From assembly GCF_001758785.1 (NCBI RefSeq), contig NZ_LROM01000025.1, positions 1 to 64,000 of the forward strand: a DNA stretch of 64,000 nt, read 5' to 3'. The stretch's first letter is position 1, and each line of letters begins with the position of its first letter. Below the pieces are notes generated by a model. It saw only the letters and a program-made list of their open reading frames with translations, made no database searches and was not told where the DNA came from. Of this stretch, positions 9,300 through 16,825 are shown piece after piece. Both the position numbers and the translations under genes were made by a program. Origin of the DNA: Duganella phyllosphaerae (lineage in GTDB: Bacteria; Pseudomonadota; Gammaproteobacteria; Burkholderiales; Burkholderiaceae_D).

Positions 9300-9305
9300 T
9301 ATAAT
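9300..9305 (+). promoter_or_regulatory. Candidate -10 box of mrcA
   Basis: A consensus TATAAT lies 32 bases upstream of the mrcA start. No good -35 hexamer is apparent at 16-18 bases, so this may be a weak promoter or one that needs an activator. Confidence 0.4.
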
Positions 9306-9337
9306 GGCCCGGATTATTTTCAGAAAGATCGAACTGC

Positions 9338-11704
9338 ATGGCTTCTTCCAAATCGGCTCCTCCCACCGGCGACGGCGACACCCCGCGCGCTGGCGGCAAA
9401 ACCAAATCCGCGTCGCCAGCGTCGCGATTCTTCCTGATCGCCGGCCTGTCCGCGCTGGGCCTGGCCGTGGGCGGCGTGCTGCTGGTGGTCTTCGGCCTGG
9501 CGATGGCCTACCCCAACCTGCCCGAGCTCGACACGCTGACCGACTATCGTCCGAAGATGCCGCTGCGGATCTTCTCGGCCGATAACGTGCTGATCGGCGA
9601 GTTCGGCGAGGAGCGCCGCAACCTGGTGCGCATCAAGGACATTCCCGACGTGATGAAGAAGGCCGTGCTGGCCATCGAAGACGACCGCTTCTACGAGCAC
9701 GGCGGCGTCGATTACACCGGCATCCTGCGCGCGGCCGTGCACAACGCCACCGGCGGCGCCAAGCAGGGCGCGTCGACCATCACCCAGCAAGTCGCGCGCA
9801 ACTTCTTCCTGTCCAGTGAGCAGACCATCAAGCGCAAGGTCTATGAAATGCTGCTGGCCTGGAAGATCGAGAAAAACCTGAGCAAGGACCAGATTCTCGA
9901 GGTGTATATGAACCAGATCTACCTGGGCCAGCGCGCTTACGGTTTCTCGTCGGCCGCGCAAATCTATTTTGGCAAGAATATCCGCGACATCAGCGTGGCC
10001 GAGGCGGCCATGCTGGCCGGCCTGCCCAAGGCCCCTTCTGCCTACAATCCTGTCGTCAATCCCAAGCGCGCGCGCACCCGCCAGCAGTACATCCTTACGC
10101 GCATGCACAGCCTGGGCTACATCAGCGACCTGCAGTACGAGGAAGCGCGCGCCGAGCCGCTCAAGGTCAAGACCGACAGCAGCGAGTTCGGCGTACACGC
10201 CGAGTACGTGGCCGAAATGGCGCGCCAGCTGGTCTATGAACAGTTCAAGGAAGACACGTATACGCGCGGGCTGAACGTGTTTACCACCATCACCAAGGCC
10301 GACCAGGACGCTGCCTACCTGGCGCTGCGCCGTGGCGTGATGGACTACGAGCGCCGCCACCCGTATCGCGGCCCGGAAGCGTACATCGACATCCCTGCGA
10401 AAAAGGAAGACGCCGACGACGCCATCGAAACCGAACTGGCCGACCACCCGGACAGCGACGACATCATTGCCGCCATCGTGCTGCAGGCCACCCCGCAGCT
10501 GATCGTGGCGGTGACCGCCTCCGGTGAGGAAATCCGCATCAGCGGCGCCGGCCTGGCCATGGGTCGCGCCTGGCTGTCGGACAAGGCCGCGCCCAACAAG
10601 CGCATCCGCCGTGGCGCCGTGGTGCGCGTGATGCGCGAAGAAAAGGACTGGGAACTGACGCAGATGCCGCAGATCGAATCGGCCTTTGTTGCAGCCAGCA
10701 CCGAGGACGGCGCCATCAAGGCCATGGTGGGCGGTTTCGACTACAACCGTAACAAGTTCAACCACGTCACCCAGGCGTGGCGCCAGCCGGGTTCGTCGTT
10801 CAAGCCGTTCATCTACTCGGCCTCGCTCGAGCGCGGCCTGTCGCCCTCGACCATCATCAACGATGCGCCGATCTCGTTCGACGCCGGCCAGACCGGCGGC
10901 CAGGCCTGGGAGCCGAAGAACTACGACGGCAAATACGACGGCCCGATGACCATGCGCCGTGGCCTGACCAAGTCGAAAAACATGATTTCGATCCGCATCC
11001 TGCACAAGATCGGCGCCAAGTATGGCCAGGAATACACCACGCGCTTCGGTTTCGACGCCGACAAGAATCCGCCGTACCTGACCCTGGCGCTGGGCGCGGG
11101 TAACGTCACGCCGCTGCAAATGGCCGGCGCGTACGCGGTGTTCGCCAACGGCGGCTACAAGGTCAGCCCGTACCTGATCGCCAAGGTGACCGACGCCGAC
11201 GGCAAGATCCTGTCGCAGGCGACGCCAGACAAGGCTGGCGACGAGAAGAACCGCGTGATCGACGAGCGCAACGCCTTCCTGATGGACAGCATGCTCAAGG
11301 ACGTGGTGCGCTTCGGCACGGCGACCAAGGCGCTGGCGCTCAAGCGCCCCGACATCTCGGGCAAGACCGGCACCACCAACGATTCGATCGACGCCTGGTT
11401 TGCCGGCTACCAGCCCAAGCTGGTGGGCGTGGCCTGGATCGGCTACGACCAGCCGCGCAACCTGGGCAACCGCGAAACCGGCGGCGGCCTGGCGCTGCCG
11501 ATCTGGATCAACTACATGCAAAAGGCGCTGAAAAACATCCCGATCGAGGAGCGCGCGGTGCCGGAGGGCGTGATGCTGGTCGGCGACGAGTATTATTATG
11601 CCGAGAACCCGCCGGGCACCGGCGTACACAATATCGACGGCGCCAACCAGGGCACCCCGGCCGAAGAAAAGGCCAAGGACGCGGTCAAGAACGAGTTGTT
11701 CTAA
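9338..11704 (+). CDS. mrcA: Penicillin-binding protein 1A (bifunctional class A PBP)
   Basis: A 788-residue inner-membrane peptidoglycan synthase combining glycosyltransferase and transpeptidase activity. A single transmembrane anchor lies at about 30-55. The GT51 domain has the catalytic-glutamate motif EDDRFYEHGG (about 110) and GASTITQQVARN. An OB-like insert follows. The transpeptidase has SSFK (Ser486, Lys489), SKN (TKSKNM) and KTGTT (Lys676). Length is normal for PBP1A. It is divergent from pilM, a very common arrangement in proteobacteria. The TAA stop is immediately followed by the dispersed palindromic element at 11705. Confidence 0.96.
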   Translation: MASSKSAPPTGDGDTPRAGGKTKSASPASRFFLIAGLSALGLAVGGVLLVVFGLAMAYPNLPELDTLTDYRPKMPLRIFSADNVLIGEFGEERRNLVRIKDIPDVMKKAVLAIEDDRFYEHGGVDYTGILRAAVHNATGGAKQGASTITQQVARNFFLSSEQTIKRKVYEMLLAWKIEKNLSKDQILEVYMNQIYLGQRAYGFSSAAQIYFGKNIRDISVAEAAMLAGLPKAPSAYNPVVNPKRARTRQQYILTRMHSLGYISDLQYEEARAEPLKVKTDSSEFGVHAEYVAEMARQLVYEQFKEDTYTRGLNVFTTITKADQDAAYLALRRGVMDYERRHPYRGPEAYIDIPAKKEDADDAIETELADHPDSDDIIAAIVLQATPQLIVAVTASGEEIRISGAGLAMGRAWLSDKAAPNKRIRRGAVVRVMREEKDWELTQMPQIESAFVAASTEDGAIKAMVGGFDYNRNKFNHVTQAWRQPGSSFKPFIYSASLERGLSPSTIINDAPISFDAGQTGGQAWEPKNYDGKYDGPMTMRRGLTKSKNMISIRILHKIGAKYGQEYTTRFGFDADKNPPYLTLALGAGNVTPLQMAGAYAVFANGGYKVSPYLIAKVTDADGKILSQATPDKAGDEKNRVIDERNAFLMDSMLKDVVRFGTATKALALKRPDISGKTGTTNDSIDAWFAGYQPKLVGVAWIGYDQPRNLGNRETGGGLALPIWINYMQKALKNIPIEERAVPEGVMLVGDEYYYAENPPGTGVHNIDGANQGTPAEEKAKDAVKNELF

Positions 11705-11826
11705 GGGAAGCTCGACAAACCTACTGCGCGGCCCGCTATCGCCGCTGCGTTGCTCAGCGTACCTGCGTACGCTTGCGCTACTCCCGACGATATCGAGCCG
11801 CTCGCTACGGTTTTTCGAGCTCCCTC
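11705..11826 (+). repeat. Dispersed ~120 bp palindromic element, copy A
   Basis: Starts on the base after the mrcA TAA. The outer arms, GGGAAGCTCGACAAACC (11705-11721) and GGTTTTTCGAGCTCCC (about 11809-11824), pair with one mismatch and one bulge. Further inward, TGCGCGGCCCGCTATCG pairs imperfectly with CGATATCGAGCCGCTCG, and the centre is AGCGTACCTGCGTACGCT. A second copy, roughly 85% identical by eye, lies at 48913-49034, again directly after a TAA stop and in the same orientation relative to the upstream gene. It encodes no protein. It may act as an RNA 3'-end structure or be a miniature mobile element. Confidence 0.8.
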
Positions 11827-11843
11827 GCCAGCCGGGCTGGCAT

Positions 11844-11880
11844 AAAAAAACGGCGGCCCTGGTGGCCGCCGTTGTTGTTT
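11844..11880. terminator. Bidirectional intrinsic terminator between mrcA and cyaY
   Basis: A perfect 8 bp stem, CGGCGGCC / GGCCGCCG (11851-11858 and 11864-11871), has a five-base loop. A run of seven A lies on the left and a T-rich stretch on the right. It would end mrcA transcripts rightward and cyaY transcripts leftward. Confidence 0.8.
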
Positions 11881-11896
11881 TCAAGCTCAGCTATTT

Positions 11897-12229
11897 TCAG
11901 CCGGTGATGACCACAGGGGCGCCGCCCTGGGCACTGACCATCTCCGACAGCGACGCCAGCATTTCCGAGCCGTCACGGGTATTGATCCACTGGCCTTCCT
12001 TCTGGCGATAGTGGTAACCGCCCGAACGCGAAGCGACCCACAGCTCCTTCATCGCCGCCTGGCTGTTGACGATGATCTTGGAACCGTTGTGGAGGAATTC
12101 GATTTCCAGCACGTTGCCGCTGCGGCTGCATTCGACGTCGATCATGTCTTCGTCGTTCAATTTGTCCAACGCCGCCTCGATGGCGTCGAGGGTGGCCTCG
12201 GCCTGCGCCAGGAATTCTGAATCGCCCAT
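11897..12229 (-). CDS. cyaY: Frataxin-like iron donor CyaY
   Basis: A 110-residue protein of the frataxin family, normal in length. It binds iron and modulates Fe-S cluster assembly on IscU/IscS in the cytoplasm. The acidic N-terminal helix (ATLDAIEAALDKLNDEDMIDVE) and the beta-sheet core (VLEIEFLHNGSKIIVNSQ, ELWVASRSGGYHY) are recognisable. It is divergent from lptM with only 39 bases between the start codons, so their promoters must overlap or sit back to back. Confidence 0.93.
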   Translation of the reverse strand: MGDSEFLAQAEATLDAIEAALDKLNDEDMIDVECSRSGNVLEIEFLHNGSKIIVNSQAAMKELWVASRSGGYHYRQKEGQWINTRDGSEMLASLSEMVSAQGGAPVVITG

Positions 12230-12268
12230 GCTAAACTCCGATATCTATAGTCAATCCGTGATTCTATC

Positions 12269-12535
12269 GTGAAGTCTGTCCCGACATCCCCTATTCGTTA
12301 TGCTGTCTTTCCGATTATCGGCGCCGCCACCGTGGCGCTGACGGTCATGCTCAGCGGTTGCGGCCAACCCGGCCCGCTTTACCTGCCCAAGCCGCCAGTG
12401 TCCAAGCCTGCCAAGAGCAGCACGGTCCCGGTATCCCCGGCCGCCGAACCGCCGGCGCCCATCGTGCCCACGCCGGCCGAGCCGATTGCGCCGCCGTCCA
12501 TGCAGTCTCCCACCACCGTACCGACCATCAAATAA
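12269..12535 (+). CDS. lptM: LPS translocon maturation chaperone LptM-like lipoprotein
   Basis: A small 88-residue lipoprotein starting at GTG. It has a hydrophobic signal peptide, lipobox MLSGC and, just after the cysteine, the conserved GQPGPLYLP segment of the LptM (formerly YifL) family. That protein assists LptD disulfide maturation at the outer membrane. The rest is Pro/Val/Ala-rich and disordered. The order lptM-lysA is typical of proteobacteria, and lysA starts 4 bases after this stop. No ATG is available in frame before the lipobox, so GTG at 12269 is the start. Confidence 0.88.
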   Translation: MKSVPTSPIRYAVFPIIGAATVALTVMLSGCGQPGPLYLPKPPVSKPAKSSTVPVSPAAEPPAPIVPTPAEPIAPPSMQSPTTVPTIK

Positions 12536-12539
12536 TTCT

Positions 12540-13817
12540 ATGTCGCAATTTTCGTATCAAGACGGCGTGCTGCACGCCGAAGGCGTGTCGCTGGCCGCCA
12601 TCGCTGCCGAGCATGGCACCCCGACCTATGTGTACTCCAAAGCCGCGCTGCTGGGCAACTTCGCCTCGTACGCCGACGCCTGCCGGGGCCGCGACGCGCT
12701 GGTGTGCTACGCCATGAAGGCCAATTCCAACCTGGCGATCCTCGACCTGCTGGCGCGCCAGGGCGCCGGGTTCGACATCGTCTCCGGCGGCGAGCTGCAA
12801 CGCGTGCTGGCCGCCGGCGGCGACCCGCGCAAGGTGATCTTCTCGGGCGTGGGCAAGAGCGTCGATGAAATGCGCCTGGCGCTGTCGCACGACATCCTGT
12901 GCTTCAATGTCGAATCAATCCCCGAACTGCACCGCCTCAATGACGTGGCCGGCGCCATGGGCAAGACCGCGCGCATTTCGCTGCGGGTCAACCCCAACGT
13001 CGATCCGAAGACCCACCCGTACATCGCCACCGGCCTGAAAGCGAGCAAATTCGGCGTCGCGTTCGATGACGCGCTCGACACCTACCGCGCCGCCGCCGCG
13101 CTGCCGCACATCGACGTGGCCGGCATCGACTGCCACATCGGTTCGCAACTGCTGGACGACCAGCCGCTGCTCGAAGCGCTGGACCGCCTGATCGAACTGA
13201 TCGACCGCCTCGGCGACGAAGGCATCACCTTGCACCACCTCGACATGGGCGGCGGCATCGGCATCGACTACCGCGAAGCCGGTGAAGCGGCGCCGGTACC
13301 GGTGGGCGACTACCTGGGCCGCGTGTTCGCCCGCATCGACGCCTGGCGCGCCGAGCGTTACGCAGGCCGTCCAATCAAGGTGATTTTCGAACCGGGCCGC
13401 TCGATCGTCGGCGACACCGGCGTGCTGCTGACCCGCGTGGAATTCATCAAGCACGGCGAAGAGAAGAACTTCTGCATCGTTGACGCCGCCATGAACGACA
13501 TGGCGCGCCCGGCCCTGTACCAGGCCTGGATGGACATGCAACCGGTGGCGCAAACGGCTGCCGAGAGCAAGACCTACGACATCGTCGGCCCGATCTGCGA
13601 ATCAGGCGACTGGCTGGCCCGCGACCGCGACCTGGCAGTTGAAGCGGGCGACCTCCTGGTCATGCACTCGGCAGGCGCCTACGGCATGACCATGGCGTCG
13701 AACTACAACACCCGCGGCCGCGCCGCCGAAATCATCGTCGACGGCGCCACCACCCACGTAATACGCCGCCGCGAAACCCCAGCCGAGCTCTACGCCCTCG
13801 AATCGCTGATCAACTAA
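12540..13817 (+). CDS. lysA: Diaminopimelate decarboxylase
   Basis: A 425-residue PLP enzyme that converts meso-diaminopimelate to lysine, the last step of lysine synthesis. The PLP lysine is K60 in CYAMKANSN. The glycine-rich phosphate loop [19 protein letters not shown] and the substrate motif [10 protein letters not shown] are present, and length is normal. The start MSQFSYQDG lies 4 bases after the lptM stop. The gene runs directly into an inverted repeat that begins 4 bases after its stop codon and separates it from convergent msrQ. Confidence 0.96.
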   Translation: MSQFSYQDGVLHAEGVSLAAIAAEHGTPTYVYSKAALLGNFASYADACRGRDALVCYAMKANSNLAILDLLARQGAGFDIVSGGELQRVLAAGGDPRKVIFSGVGKSVDEMRLALSHDILCFNVESIPELHRLNDVAGAMGKTARISLRVNPNVDPKTHPYIATGLKASKFGVAFDDALDTYRAAAALPHIDVAGIDCHIGSQLLDDQPLLEALDRLIELIDRLGDEGITLHHLDMGGGIGIDYREAGEAAPVPVGDYLGRVFARIDAWRAERYAGRPIKVIFEPGRSIVGDTGVLLTRVEFIKHGEEKNFCIVDAAMNDMARPALYQAWMDMQPVAQTAAESKTYDIVGPICESGDWLARDRDLAVEAGDLLVMHSAGAYGMTMASNYNTRGRAAEIIVDGATTHVIRRRETPAELYALESLIN

Positions 13818-13820
13818 CAC

Positions 13821-13902
13821 TTCGGGGTCAGTGCCGACATTCGGACACGAACTCGAGCTATAGCAGCTGAGCTTGTGTCCGAATGTCGGCACTGACCCCG
13901 AA
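13821..13902. repeat. REP-like inverted repeat between convergent lysA and msrQ (copy 1)
   Basis: A perfect 28 bp inverted repeat. The left arm (13821-13848, beginning TTCGGGGTCAGTGCCGACAT) pairs with the right arm (13875-13902), leaving a 26-base loop. It occupies nearly all of the 91 bases between the lysA and msrQ stop codons. The same sequence recurs at 61810-61890 in the same type of location. It probably forms a strong hairpin in either transcript. It belongs to no family I can name with certainty; REP/BIME-like. Confidence 0.88.
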
Positions 13903-13908
13903 CTAGTT

Positions 13909-14523
13909 TCAGGCCTTGGCCTGCTTGCGCAGCGCCCAGAACACCCGCATTCCCAGCAGCACTGCCAGGATCGAGCCGTAGATGATTGGTTCGGTAAAGT
14001 TGTGCTTGCCTGCTTTCATCCACCAGAAGTGCAGGATCGCCAGCGGTGCGATCACGTAGATCAGCCGGTGCAACCACTGCCAGCGCTTGCCGCCCAGGCG
14101 GCGGATCATGGCGTTGGTGCTGGTGGCCGCCAGCGGTATCAAGAGCACGAAGGCGATGAAGCCGACCGTGATGAACGGGCGCCGCAGCACGTCTTTCCAC
14201 ATTTCCGCCAGGTCGAAGAAATGGTCGAACCATAAAAACGTCATGAAGTGCAGCACGGCGTAAAAGAACATGAACAGGCCCAGCATGCGGCGCAGCTTGA
14301 CCAGCCAGTTCCATTTACTCACACGCCGCAACGGCGTGACCGCCAGCGTAAAGCACAGGAAGTACAAGGTCCAGTCGCCGGTGGAGCGCGTGATGAATTC
14401 GAGCGGTTCGACCAGTTGCCCGGTCACCGTCAGGTACACCATGCGCGCCAGCGGGATCAAGGCGGCCAGAAATACGCCAGCCTTGATCAGGCTGGTCTGG
14501 CGCGCGGTGGGATTGAAAGCCAT
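13909..14523 (-). CDS. msrQ: Methionine sulfoxide reductase heme subunit MsrQ
   Basis: A 204-residue inner-membrane b-type cytochrome with about six transmembrane helices. It passes electrons from the quinone pool or flavin to periplasmic MsrP. Conserved histidines lie in FYAVLHFMTFLWFDH and in the RWQWLHRLIYVIAPLAILHFWW block. Length is normal. It follows msrP on the same strand with a 14-base gap, the usual msrPQ operon. Confidence 0.94.
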   Translation of the reverse strand: MAFNPTARQTSLIKAGVFLAALIPLARMVYLTVTGQLVEPLEFITRSTGDWTLYFLCFTLAVTPLRRVSKWNWLVKLRRMLGLFMFFYAVLHFMTFLWFDHFFDLAEMWKDVLRRPFITVGFIAFVLLIPLAATSTNAMIRRLGGKRWQWLHRLIYVIAPLAILHFWWMKAGKHNFTEPIIYGSILAVLLGMRVFWALRKQAKA

Positions 14524-14537
14524 GCTGTGCTACGCCC

Positions 14538-15518
14538 TCAATAGAATTTTTTCAGGTCCATGCCGGCGTACAACGGTGCGACGTCGCTGTAGCCGTTGAA
14601 CATCAAGGTCTTGCGCTTGCGGGCCAGGAAACCGTCTTCGCCGATGCGGCGCTCGGATGCCTGCGACCAGCGCGGATGGTCGACGTCGGGGTTCACGTTG
14701 GAATAAAAACCATACTCGCGCGGCGCCGAGATATTCCACGACGTGCGCGGCATGTCCTTCACGAAGCGGATCTTGACGATCGACTTGGCCGACTTGAAAC
14801 CATATTTCCAAGGCAAGACCATGCGCACCGGCGCGCCGTTCTGGTTCGGCAGCACCTCGCCATACATGCCAAAGGTGAGCAGCGCCAGCGGGTGATTGGC
14901 TTCGTCGATGCGCAGCCCTTCCGTGTACGGCCACTCGAGCACGCGGCTGCCCACGCCCGGCATCTGCTTGCGGTCGTTGAGAGTGATGAATTCCACGTAC
15001 TTGGCGTTGCCGGTCGGCTCGACTTTCTTGATGATCTCGGAGAACGAGTAACCGACCCACGGAATCACCATCGACCAGCCTTCCACGCAGCGCAGCCGGT
15101 AGATGCGCTCTTCCATCGGCGCCAGCTTGAGCAGCGCGTCGATGTCGAGCGTCATCGGTTTTTTGACTTCGCCTTCGATCTGCACCGTCCACGGCCGGGT
15201 TTTCAGGGTGCCGGCGTTCGCTGCCGGGTCACTCTTGTCGGTGCCGAACTCGTAGAAATTGTTGTAGGTGGTGGCGTCCTTGTACGGCGTCTGCTTGTCG
15301 AGCGCCGAATAGGCCGGGTTGAGCTTGGCCGGCAGCTTGGCCAGGCCGGCGCCCTGGGCGAACGCTTCGCGGTTGGCCATTTCCAGCAGCGCGGCGCTGC
15401 CGATGGCACCGGCAGCCACCTGCTTGATGAAGGTGCGGCGCGATTCGTACAGCTCGCGCGGCGTGATTTCCGACGAAAACGGCAGTTCGATACCGTTGGG
15501 GCTACGCTTGATCAGCAT
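14538..15518 (-). CDS. msrP: Periplasmic protein-methionine-sulfoxide reductase MsrP
   Basis: A 326-residue molybdopterin protein that repairs oxidised methionines in periplasmic proteins. It has a twin-arginine signal ([19 protein letters not shown], about residues 40-58). The Mo-ligand cysteine lies in [15 protein letters not shown], and [14 protein letters not shown] is also conserved. The start is the ATG at 15518 (MLIKRSPNG); an upstream in-frame ATG would put an implausible extension before the conserved N-terminus. It forms an operon with msrQ. Confidence 0.95.
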   Translation of the reverse strand: MLIKRSPNGIELPFSSEITPRELYESRRTFIKQVAAGAIGSAALLEMANREAFAQGAGLAKLPAKLNPAYSALDKQTPYKDATTYNNFYEFGTDKSDPAANAGTLKTRPWTVQIEGEVKKPMTLDIDALLKLAPMEERIYRLRCVEGWSMVIPWVGYSFSEIIKKVEPTGNAKYVEFITLNDRKQMPGVGSRVLEWPYTEGLRIDEANHPLALLTFGMYGEVLPNQNGAPVRMVLPWKYGFKSAKSIVKIRFVKDMPRTSWNISAPREYGFYSNVNPDVDHPRWSQASERRIGEDGFLARKRKTLMFNGYSDVAPLYAGMDLKKFY

Positions 15519-15609
15519 GTTGTCTCCAGAAAAGGGGCAAGGCAATAACTCCACCTTACACCAATCCCGGAAAACAAAGATGACAGCTCAGTTAACTAGG
15601 AAAATAGTT

Positions 15610-16797
15610 TTACAGCTTGCCGTACGAGTGCAGACCGGACAGGAACATGTTGACGCCCAGGAAAGCGAACGTGGTCACCAGCAAGCCCACCAGCGCCCAC
15701 CAGGCCGCCGGACGGCCGCGCAAGCCCGTCATCAGGCGCATGTGCAACCAAGCCGCGTAGTTGAGCCAGACGATCAGCGCCCAAGTCTCTTTCGGGTCCC
15801 ACGACCAGTAGCCGCCCCATGCTTCGGCCGCCCACAGCGCGCCCAGGATGGTAGCGATGGTAAAGAAAGCGAAACCGGCCGAGATGGCCTTGTACATGAC
15901 ATCATCGAGCACCTCGAGCGACGGCAGGGGGTCCGCCAGGCGGCCCGACGATTTGAGCAGGTAGGCCATTGCCACCATGGCAGCGAGCGCGAAGTTACCG
16001 TAGCCGATGAAGTTGGCCGGCACGTGGATCTTCATCCACCAGCTTTGCAGCGCCGGCAGCAGCGGCTGGATCTCGGCCGCGTCGCGCGACGTGGTGTACC
16101 AGAACAAAAAGCCGATGGCAGCCGTGATAATCAGCAGCACGAACGGGCCCATCTGGCGGGTCTTGTAGCGGTCCTCGAAATACAGGTAGAACATCGCCGT
16201 GATCAGCGAGAACAGGATGAACACTTCGTACAGGTTGGAGACGGGAATGTGACCGACGTCGGCGCCGATCAGGTACGACTCGTACCAGCGCACCATCATG
16301 CCGGTCCAGCCCAGCACCACGGCAGCCCAGCTGAGCTTGGTGCCGAGGCTGCTCCACGCTTCCGAACGGCCGGCAAAGCCGATCCAGTAGAACAGCGTGG
16401 ACAGGCAGAACATCACGCTCATCCACAAAATCGCCGACTGGCTAGAGATCATGTAGCGCAGCCAGAACTTTTGCGTGCCCATGTCGAGCTGGCCCGCGTA
16501 CATCGAGATCGCCCACAGCGACAGCAAGGCGACCAGCGCCATCAGCCAGCGCACCGGCTTCCAGTGCCAGCCCAGCGCCGCGAACACGGGTGCGCACAGC
16601 AGCATGATCGCTTCCTCGTACACGTCCATGAAATGGCCGTAGCGGTTGAAGGCGAACACGGCGCCGGCCAGCAAGGCGGCGGCGAACAGCCAGTCCACCA
16701 CGGTCAAGCGCTTGAAGTAGCCGGGCGCCTGCACATAGGTGCTGCCGCTGGCCTGGGTGGCAGGTGTCGAGCCTTGGGATTTTTCAGTCAGTTCCAT
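15610..16797 (-). CDS. ccsB: System II cytochrome c biogenesis protein CcsB (heme channel subunit)
   Basis: A polytopic membrane protein of 395 residues with about eight to ten helices. It forms the heme-exporting cytochrome c synthase with Ccs1/ResB. The tryptophan-rich heme-binding WWD motif is visible as WGGYWSWDPKETWALIVW near residue 325, with flanking histidines in KIHVPANF and LHMRL. Two adjacent ATGs exist; GGAG is 5 bases from the second (16797), which I chose over 16800. It lies 28 bases after ccs1 in the same operon. Also named ResC or CcsA in other nomenclatures. Confidence 0.93.
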   Translation of the reverse strand: MELTEKSQGSTPATQASGSTYVQAPGYFKRLTVVDWLFAAALLAGAVFAFNRYGHFMDVYEEAIMLLCAPVFAALGWHWKPVRWLMALVALLSLWAISMYAGQLDMGTQKFWLRYMISSQSAILWMSVMFCLSTLFYWIGFAGRSEAWSSLGTKLSWAAVVLGWTGMMVRWYESYLIGADVGHIPVSNLYEVFILFSLITAMFYLYFEDRYKTRQMGPFVLLIITAAIGFLFWYTTSRDAAEIQPLLPALQSWWMKIHVPANFIGYGNFALAAMVAMAYLLKSSGRLADPLPSLEVLDDVMYKAISAGFAFFTIATILGALWAAEAWGGYWSWDPKETWALIVWLNYAAWLHMRLMTGLRGRPAAWWALVGLLVTTFAFLGVNMFLSGLHSYGKL

Positions 16798-16825
16798 CAT
16801 TTCTCCGTGCTGCACTGATCGTACA

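Noticed and set aside
9320-11884. Minus-strand open frame of about 850 codons
   Set aside because: Complement of mrcA, whose catalytic motifs are all intact on the plus strand.
13814-14314. Minus-strand frame ending in MSALTPKC
   Set aside because: It runs through msrQ in another frame and ends in the inverted repeat; its tail simply translates the repeat.
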